The notes under the pieces are model-generated. The model ran no database searches and was not told where the DNA came from. It was given only the letters and a program-made list of their open reading frames with translations. 64,000 nucleotides of DNA. It comes from Panaeolus papilionaceus. Taxonomy: Eukaryota; Basidiomycota; Agaricomycetes; Agaricales. The translations under genes were made by a program, and so were the position numbers. Below, piece by piece: positions 58,459 to 64,000 of the stretch. Within the stretch, counting starts at the first letter, position 1, and each line of letters opens with the position of its first letter. The DNA is taken from NCBI GenBank assembly GCA_015501605.1, contig JADNRZ010000025.1:1-64000 (forward strand), read 5' to 3'.

Positions 58459-59514
58459 TTGCCTTCATCGTCAACTGCTCCTTTCACTCGCCCACGCAAC
58501 AAGAAAGGCCAGTTTGTACGCATTCCACGGAACGTTAGCACCCCGGATCTACAAAACCCTGCCACAAGTGATATCACCATAGCCACTTCACCCACACCTT
58601 CATCACCTACACCGTCCCTTTCACACTTGTTCCCCTCGCCACACATGTCTCCAGCACCCAGTCGCTCTTCATCTCCTGCCCCACCTCCAGGGCCAGGAGC
58701 TTCCAACCATATCGTCCTCACAGACGCTCAGTTTGCGATCATGCTTGCCGGCTTCAACGGCGCGAACAAGTCCAAGCGCTCATCAAAGAAGAAGTCCAAA
58801 TCTTCAAAGAAGTCCTCAGCTCCTCCCGCTGGCTCAGATGTCGAGTCCATTGACTCCGATTCTGACGACGAGATCCCCGCCTTTGTCAAATCTGGTGGCT
58901 CTGGCACAGCATCGAGTGAGTCCTTCTCAGAGTTCTTCCCCCATGTCTCCGACGCTACGCTCCTGGAGGTGCTTCGCCACGAGCTCACTCCCCAACACCT
59001 CTATAAACTCGACGCTACCGCTGCCGAGCTTTCTCTGGAGCGCGCAGACGATTTTGTTCTGGGAGACAATGCGGGCGGCATTGTTTTCAAGAAGAAAGCG
59101 ACTTCGATCAAAGACTACCCCACCATCACTTCAGTGGTGGCTCCTCTTTTGGTATACTTCGAAATCTTACAGTACCATGCGCTGGTCTCGAAGGATCCTG
59201 TCGCTCAGCACGAACTGGCTCGCGCTTCGAGCCAGTACTGCTCCTACCTCATGGAGCTCAACCGAGTTTACACTTGGTCTTCAGTGCTCAACTACCATTG
59301 CCACTTCTTCACGCGTCGCCGCAGAGAGATGCAGCGTGGCATTTACACTGGCTGGTGGAATGTGGACACTGGGCTGAAGGACAGATTCGTGTCAGGGCAC
59401 ATTCGTCTTCCTCAGTCCCCCTCATCGTCCTCTAGTTCGAAGCCCAAGGGCTCTTCCAAGAGCAAGACCTCGTCTGAGGTCTGCTTTAATTTCAATAAGG
59501 GCACGGCTCCTTAG
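58459..59514 (+). CDS. Gag-like protein of the DIRS-like element (truncated by insertion)
   Basis: A 351-codon frame starting at TTG (no ATG in frame after the TAG at 58432; PSSSTAPFTRPRNKKGQF). An N-terminal Pro/Ser-rich part and a basic-acidic stretch (KRSSKKKSKSSKKSS, then SDSDDE) precede a folded part (SFSEFFPHVSDATLLEVLRH; QYCSYLMELNRVYTWSSVLN). It reaches EVCFNFNKGT, the usual lead into the Gag zinc finger, and then stops at TAG within a palindromic insertion. The zinc finger continues downstream in another frame. Removing 14 nt would bring the two frames together. The TTG start suggests ATG decay or an unseen first exon. Confidence 0.65.
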   Translation: MPSSSTAPFTRPRNKKGQFVRIPRNVSTPDLQNPATSDITIATSPTPSSPTPSLSHLFPSPHMSPAPSRSSSPAPPPGPGASNHIVLTDAQFAIMLAGFNGANKSKRSSKKKSKSSKKSSAPPAGSDVESIDSDSDDEIPAFVKSGGSGTASSESFSEFFPHVSDATLLEVLRHELTPQHLYKLDATAAELSLERADDFVLGDNAGGIVFKKKATSIKDYPTITSVVAPLLVYFEILQYHALVSKDPVAQHELARASSQYCSYLMELNRVYTWSSVLNYHCHFFTRRRREMQRGIYTGWWNVDTGLKDRFVSGHIRLPQSPSSSSSSKPKGSSKSKTSSEVCFNFNKGTAP

Positions 59515-59524
59515 AGCCGTGCCC
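59499..59524. repeat. 11-bp inverted repeat with CTTA loop at the gag stop
   Basis: GGGCACGGCTC, loop CTTA, GAGCCGTGCCC: a perfect 11-bp stem. The inner 14 nt (GGCTCCTTAGAGCC) appear to be an insertion into the natural palindrome GGGCACGTGCCC, because taking them out restores the frame NKGTCPAGRIHKCTKC. Confidence 0.85.
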
Positions 59525-59603
59525 TGCAGGTCGCATTCACAAGTGCACCAAGTGCAACGAGCAAAGCCACGGCTCTTCCACTTGTACCAAAGAGTCTGCA
59601 TAG
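59520..59603 (+). pseudogene. Gag zinc-finger exon fragment, out of frame with gag
   Basis: Reads CPAGRIHKCTKCNEQSHGSS followed by TCTKESA and TAG (59601-59603). The Cys/His spacing fits the Gag zinc finger of DIRS-like elements. The same frame continues after the TAG into the pol frame. Confidence 0.65.
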
Positions 59604-61916
59604 GGAACTGGCAGAGCGAGTCTCGCATCGACTCATCACCCTGCTGAGGCTCGCTCGGGCCCTCTTATTTCTATTTCTTCGATTTCTACCGGTTCGGTTC
59701 CTATTTCTTCTGTTCCTATATCGAATTCATCTACACCTCTACTTCATAGTCTTCCTTTTTATGATCTTTTTCCTCGTTTTTCGTCCCTGCCTCATTCTAG
59801 ACCTAATACCGACCCTCGATGCAACCTGGCATCAGAGGATTCGTGTAATTCACCTGCTACCGTTTTCTCACCCCTCGTCTTCGACGCTTGGGCATTTTAT
59901 CTTTCCGATTACCCAGACAAAGACTTTGTCTCATCCCTTCTTAATATAATTAAACACGGAGCCAACATCGGCTTCGTGGGTGAACCTATCTCTGTATCTG
60001 CTCCGAATCTTCCATCTGCTACAGATGACCCTGAGTTCCTTGACTCTGCAGTTGGGAAACTCGTGGCTAACGGCCAAGTTCATGGTCCTTTCTTGTCCCC
60101 TCCTCTTACTCCCTTTCGTGCTTCTCCTATCGGCTCAGTTACTCGTAAGCGTAACCCAGCCAAACGGCGGATGATCAATCATCTGTCATGGCCTAAGGGT
60201 TCATCTGTCAATGATGGCATCCCTGATGATCAAGCAGCGATCTCTTACGACATGTTTGAGCGCGCAGTGGATGATCTCATCCGTTCTGGTCCTGGCTCTC
60301 TCATGGCAAAGCTAGACCTGAAAGAAGCTTTCCGTCATGTCCCCATTCGACGTGAGGATTGGCCTCACATGGGTTTCTCATGGCGGAACAAATTCTATTA
60401 TTGCATTGTCCTTACATTTGGTCTTCGATCAGCCCCTTATATTTTTAATCTCTTCTCTGAAGCTCTTCATTGGATCATTGACTGTTATATCCCTTCTTTT
60501 CTTCGTCATTACCTTGATGATTTTTTTATGATTTTCTCTCCTTCTATGCCCTGCCACATCGCGTTTGCTGCAGTTGACTGGATCTGTGGCCTCGGATCCC
60601 AGCTCGGTCTCTGCTTTCAGGAGGAAAAGAAACTTACACCTCGTAATGTTGTTGACTTCCTGGGACTGGACCTCGACTCAACGCTGATGCAAGCCCGTCT
60701 CCCTGCGGACAAACTAGCTTACCTCAATCAACTTCTAGCTGATTGGGCTGCTAAGCGCACTGCCTCACTTCGTGAAACCCAAGAAATTCTTGGTTACCTG
60801 CATTTCGCTGCCCAGGTTATTCCACATGCACGGACATTCGTTCGCCGCATTGCTGACTTCACCATGAAGTTCAGCTCGCGCTTTACGCGCCTCCACATTC
60901 CTTCCGGTTGCAAAGCTGATCTCCATTGGTGGCGTTGCTTCGCAGCTGATTGGAACGGCATTCGCCTCCTCTCTGACTCCAAGCAGTCGTTTTCCGTCTT
61001 TACAGACGCTAGTGGGACCAAAGGAATCGGTGGCCACTTCAATAACGAGTGGTTTTCGTCTCGAATTCCTCGACGCTTCAGGAAACGCGACATACAGTTT
61101 AAGGAACTGTTCGCTATCCTGCAAGCCATCTTACGCTGGGGTGACCTCTGGGCTGATGCCCACGTCAATTTCTTCTGTGATAATCAAGCCGTGGTAGCTT
61201 GGTTATCGTCAGGAACCTCCAAATCATCCCCTTCTATGCCCATTCTGCGGCTCATCACAATGCTCTCCTCTTTCCTGCGCTTTACTTATTCTTGCTCGTG
61301 GATTCCCACTGACGAAAACTCTGTTGCGGATGCTGCATCCCGTTTTCAGTATTCGAGAATGTTCAGCCTACAACCGTCACTCCCCAAGGACTCGTCTCCA
61401 ATAAAGTCCCAGCTGAATGGTATCAAGCACACGCTAACTTCTCTCGTAGAGCGTCCTTCTACCTCTTCCACGGCCTCGCCTCATCCACCCGCAAAACCTA
61501 CAACTCGGCACAAAAATCATTCCTCAATTTCATCCTCATCAACCCCAGGCTCGCAAATCCCGACGGATCGACACTACCAGCAACAGTTGAAGCACTCTGC
61601 GAATGGCTTGCGTTCCTGGCAGACAGGAAACTCAAACCCACCACCATCAAGGGCTACCTCTCTGCCGTTCGCTCACTGCACGTCGACTCCGGATTCTCTC
61701 CAGAGAACTGTGGATCACCTCTTGTCCAGAGGATGCACCGGGGAATTAAGATGGTCTTCGGAGACTCTCGTAAACCCAAGCTACCCATCAGCCTCAGTCT
61801 CCTTGAGCGAATCTCGTCCCGATCAGGGGAACTTTCCGATATTGGAAACGCTTCGTTCGATGCAGCAGTCAAGGTTGCATGGGCTGGTTTCCTCCGCTGT
61901 GGCGAGTTTACAGTAG
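59604..61916 (+). CDS. Reverse transcriptase / RNase H of the DIRS-like element
   Basis: An open frame from directly after the gag TAG. There is no clear ATG before the conserved region, which begins about 59880 (VFDAWAFYLSDYPDKDF). The reverse transcriptase contains MAKLDLKEAFRHVPI, FGLRSAPYIF and the catalytic YLDD (60510-60521), followed by VVDFLGLDLDS. An RNase H-like region follows (FTDASGTKGIGGHF; QFKELFAILQAI; FFCDNQAVVAWL; WIPTDENSVADAASRF). The frame runs on past GIKHTLTSL, then becomes low complexity and overlaps the recombinase frame by about 500 nt; that last part is probably not coding in this frame. It may be expressed by readthrough or reinitiation. Confidence 0.8.
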   Translation, partial: GTGRASLASTHHPAEARSGPLISISSISTGSVPISSVPISNSSTPLLHSLPFYDLFPRFSSLPHSRPNTDPRCNLASEDSCNSPATVFSPLVFDAWAFYLSDYPDKDFVSSLLNIIKHGANIGFVGEPISVSAPNLPSATDDPEFLDSAVGKLVANGQVHGPFLSPPLTPFRASPIGSVTRKRNPAKRRMINHLSWPKGSSVNDGIPDDQAAISYDMFERAVDDLIRSGPGSLMAKLDLKEAFRHVPIRREDWPHMGFSWRNKFYYCIVLTFGLRSAPYIFNLFSEALHWIIDCYIPSFLRHYLDDFFMIFSPSMPCHIAFAAVDWICGLGSQLGLCFQEEKKLTPRNVVDFLGLDLDSTLMQARLPADKLAYLNQLLADWAAKRTASLRETQEILGYLHFAAQVIPHARTFVRRIADFTMKFSSRFTRLHIPSGCKADLHWWRCFAADWNGIRLLSDSKQSFSVFTDASGTKGIGGHFNNEWFSSRIPRRFRKRDIQFKELFAILQAILRWGDLWADAHVNFFCDNQAVVAWLSSGTSKSSPSMPILRLITMLSSFLRFTYSCSWIPTDENSVADAASRFQYSRMFSLQPSLPKDSSPIKSQLNGIKHTLTSLVERPSTSSTASPHPPAKPTTRHKNHSSISSSSTPGSQIPTDRHYQQQLKHSANGLRSWQTGNSNPPPSRATSLPFAHCTSTPDSLQRTVDHLLSRGCTGELRWSSETLVNPSYPSASVSLSESRPDQGNFPILETLRSMQQSRLHGLVSSAVASLQ

Positions 61917-62434
61917 CCAATGGAGCTAAGTTTAACCCTTCTCTTAACTTATCCCGCTCCTCCGTTACTTTCGTCCCATCTATCGATGACCCCACACACA
62001 TCTCCCTACTCGTGCCTGCTTCGAAAACAGACCCTTTCCGCACAGGTGTATCAGTGCTCATTGCTAAAGCGCCCCCCAATTCAGTCTGCTGCCCAGTCTC
62101 CGCCCTTAAATCTCTTTTCGAACTCCATCCTAAACCCGATGACGCTCCCCTGTTTATCAGTGCTAACGATGAACCCATCTCCCGCAATGTGTTTATTCAG
62201 CGCCTCAAGAGCACGCTTTCGGCCCTCGGTATAGATAATGCTGAGTATTCAGGCCATAGCTTTCGTCGCGGCGCTGCAACCTCAGCAGCCACCGCAGGGT
62301 TCTCGGATTATGAGATTCAACTCATGGGCAGGTGGAAAAGCGACTCTTACAAGCTTTATATTGATATGCCGAAAGACCGTTTACTGTCTTTGTCATCTAA
62401 CCTTTTCTCTCGTGGGTCCCAAGCGCAGTCCTAG
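61406..62434 (+). CDS. Tyrosine recombinase of the DIRS-like element
   Basis: 343 codons, in a different frame from the reverse transcriptase (recombinase codons begin at positions 2 mod 3, RT codons at 0 mod 3). The N-terminal SAM-like core-binding part is seen (FYLFHGLASSTRKTYNSAQK; LKPTTIKGYLSAVRSLH), then the catalytic domain with the first Arg in AGFLRCGEF, HSFRRG (H-x-x-R box), GRWKS (tryptophan at the usual His/Trp position) and the nucleophile region SDSYKLYIDM. It ends with TAG at 62434. No ATG is near the domain start, so it is probably made as a fusion or by frameshift from pol. The recombinase replaces the integrase in this class. Confidence 0.82.
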   Translation, partial: VPAEWYQAHANFSRRASFYLFHGLASSTRKTYNSAQKSFLNFILINPRLANPDGSTLPATVEALCEWLAFLADRKLKPTTIKGYLSAVRSLHVDSGFSPENCGSPLVQRMHRGIKMVFGDSRKPKLPISLSLLERISSRSGELSDIGNASFDAAVKVAWAGFLRCGEFTVANGAKFNPSLNLSRSSVTFVPSIDDPTHISLLVPASKTDPFRTGVSVLIAKAPPNSVCCPVSALKSLFELHPKPDDAPLFISANDEPISRNVFIQRLKSTLSALGIDNAEYSGHSFRRGAATSAATAGFSDYEIQLMGRWKSDSYKLYIDMPKDRLLSLSSNLFSRGSQAQS

Positions 62435-63239
62435 CCTCCCGAGCCGCTGGCTCTTCACCTAGGGCTCATATAGGCTTGAGCTTGGTCCTGGGGGGATTGA
62501 CGTCGCCCCTTCTCATTCTCATCGAGTAGGGTTCGCGTCAGTTTCCCCTTGCCGGCGAGAGAGACCGCGGCATCCAAAATCTCACATTTTGCCCGCAACC
62601 TCGACAACTCGTAAACTCACCTTTCCTCAACTTGTCTGTTCCTTCCTTAACTTTCCTCAATCTCTTTCTTCTTCTCACGTTTGTGTTTTCGACTCTCTCT
62701 CTCTCTCTTAATTCGAACGATCATAGACCTGCTTCCTGCGCAGTTATTGACCTAATCAGCGGCTGAACCTGATTGTACATTATGTGTTTGTGTGCGGTGA
62801 TTCGGTAATGATTATAGTTTCCAGACTTAATCAAGTGTGTGGTAGTAGCATAGGCGTTGTAGATTTGTCCTGCAGCAATGATAACAGGTGACGGCCAAGG
62901 TGGGTCGCGTTTTGGAAGCGGAGGAAACACCATTTTAGGAGCTGTATCTGATCAACGAGGAGCGTCAGTCCATGCGCACTCTGTCTTATAGTACGTGGAA
63001 TTTTCTTACATTTCTATATCTGGTTCATTTGACGGATTTCTGTACGATCAGTTGCGTATAACTGTATATAGCTTTCGGAAGGAAGATAATTATTAATAAA
63101 TAGAAATCGGCACAAGTTCGGTGGTTGTTAACTAAATCAATGCTAATAATAAATATACTCTCAGCCCTTATATATGATACGTGTAGCTACATAATCGAGT
63201 TGAATACACACCTTGATGTTTGTGGATTCCAGAATAGCG
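62435..63239. other. Intergenic
   Basis: Contains the trailing DNA of the DIRS-like element and a CT-microsatellite (about 62692-62709). A minus frame at 62721-62933 (VFPPLPKRDPPWPSPVIIAA) was seen but not supported as a gene. An AT-rich stretch and a candidate splice acceptor (GGATTCCAG, 63231) precede the next gene. Confidence 0.4.
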
Positions 63240-64000
63240 ATGGACATAGACAAGTCTTCCCCAACGTCGTCCATCCCTACAATCCAACAAATGCTGGTAC
63301 CCAATGAGCCCAACAATGGGCCATCCGATACAAATCCAACAACTGATCCAACTCTGCACAAATCTGCCAGTGATAAAGATAAGATGATGGACGTTGATGA
63401 GGCACTGCTTCGTACCATTCCCGACAAATCACCTCCACCTCCTTCTACTCAAAACCCTACGAACGATGACACGCCGGCTCCCCCTGCATGGGACAGTCTG
63501 TATTCCACGATGCCTGTTGATGCGTGGTTTAGTGTGAGTGTGCCCTTGCATCAAACATCACCAACACTGACAATAAACAGGCTGAAGGCCACACCTTCTC
63601 ATTGGAAATTAGTCACTTCATTGAGGAGTCTGACTATATGGCGCGGATTTACCACAGCATTACGGAGTACATCACGGCTGGCTCGCAAGGTGCACCTGTT
63701 GCGGGAATGCTAAAGTCGATTCCGCTTCCTGTTCAAGGCATTACGATGGATCAAATTGGAGATTTTATGGACGTCTTTCGTGTTGATCGGTCAGTGATTT
63801 GGACTTCTTCATTTAAAAAACATACTTACAGAACCTTTTCAGGGCGTGGGGTAGTGCAGATCCCATCAAGATAGATGATAAAGACAAGATCTTTGGGTGC
63901 ATTGCCGTTGCCCAGGCTTGGGGCTTTCGATCTTTGGAGGAGAAGTTCATCAATCAGCTTGATCTCGCATCCCAGAGTGCTGCCCTTCAGCTCTACGTCG
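63240..64000 (+). CDS. BTB/POZ-like protein, 5' part (runs off the edge)
   Basis: Exons 63240-63533, 63581-63789 and 63843 onwards join in phase. The N-terminus is disordered and Pro/Ser/Asp-rich (MDIDKSSPTSSIPTI). It is followed by FSLEISHFIEESDYMARIY, SIPLPVQGITMDQIGDFMDV and IFGCIAVAQAWGFRSLEEKF. The last part resembles the BTB-domain proteins that are expanded in mushrooms, in which a helical segment with an A-W-G-F-type motif follows the BTB fold, but the match is by pattern only. The gene is cut by the window end at LQLYV. The start is the ATG after the acceptor-like GGATTCCAG; an upstream leader exon is possible. Confidence 0.55.

Larger units (their letters stand above)
58400..62470 (+). 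mobile_element. DIRS-like tyrosine-recombinase retroelement (ends not resolved)
   Basis: Ordered gag, zinc finger, reverse transcriptase/RNase H and tyrosine recombinase frames, as in DIRS-order elements, with no DDE integrase and no LTRs. The typical inverted or split direct terminal repeats could not be located by eye, so the limits are approximate. A small hairpin GAGCC-GCT-GGCTC follows the recombinase stop. The copy is damaged in gag. Confidence 0.75.

Noticed and set aside
62721..62933. Minus-strand 70-codon frame (VFPPLPKRDPP...)
   Set aside because: Proline-rich chance frame without introns, motifs or neighbours that support it.

Overview
The window looks like genomic DNA of a filamentous basidiomycete, probably an Agaricomycete. 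Genes are cut by many 45-70 nt introns with GTRNGT-type donors, CTNAC-like branch points and CAG/TAG acceptors. There is a chromodomain Ty3 retrotransposon, a DIRS-type tyrosine-recombinase retroelement and an integrase-core gene of the kind common in mushrooms. No ribosomal RNA or tRNA gene was recognised. All exon maps were worked out by hand from splice motifs, reading phase and comparison of the copies inside the window; no database search was run.

Region 1 (about 2.5-53.5 kb) is a tandem array of one two-gene unit: an ABC-type ATPase/half-transporter gene (A) followed about 0.4 kb downstream by a small P-loop GTPase-like gene (G), same strand. Seven plus-strand units are visible: A1-G1 (5.75-10.26 kb), A2-G2 (14.1-18.06), A3-G3 (19.55-23.96), A4-G4 (26.1-28.1, collapsed), A5-G5 (29.9-34.4), A6-G6 (36.3-40.1) and A7-G7 (48.1-52.6). 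A divergent G homologue lies on the minus strand at 2.65-3.43 kb. Decay is lopsided: only A1 is an intact ABC gene (8 exons, 702 aa), whereas G1, G3, G5 and G6 are all intact (5 exons, 404-412 aa). G7 is complete except for a stop codon that replaces the P-loop lysine. Spacing and sequence resemblance suggest units 1-3 and 5-7 are an older block duplication of roughly 22-24 kb, blurred by mosaic exchange between copies.

The array has been invaded twice. A non-autonomous terminal-inverted-repeat element (990 bp, 9-bp target duplication) sits between units 1 and 2. A complete young Ty3/chromovirus (6,261 bp, apparently identical 408-bp LTRs, 5-bp target duplication) sits between units 6 and 7. 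The right edge of the array is followed by a 41-42 bp hairpin-bearing tandem repeat (53.63-53.89 kb).

Region 2 (54.6-64 kb) holds a four-exon gene for a 415-aa protein of unknown function and an integrase-core gene, both on the minus strand; a DIRS-like element on the plus strand (gag, zinc finger, RT/RNase H, tyrosine recombinase) whose gag is broken by a 14-nt palindromic insertion; and the 5' part of a BTB-like gene running off the right edge.

The most notable candidate system is the repeated ABC-GTPase pair, in which the GTPase partner is kept while the ABC partner is mostly lost. What the pair does cannot be told from sequence.
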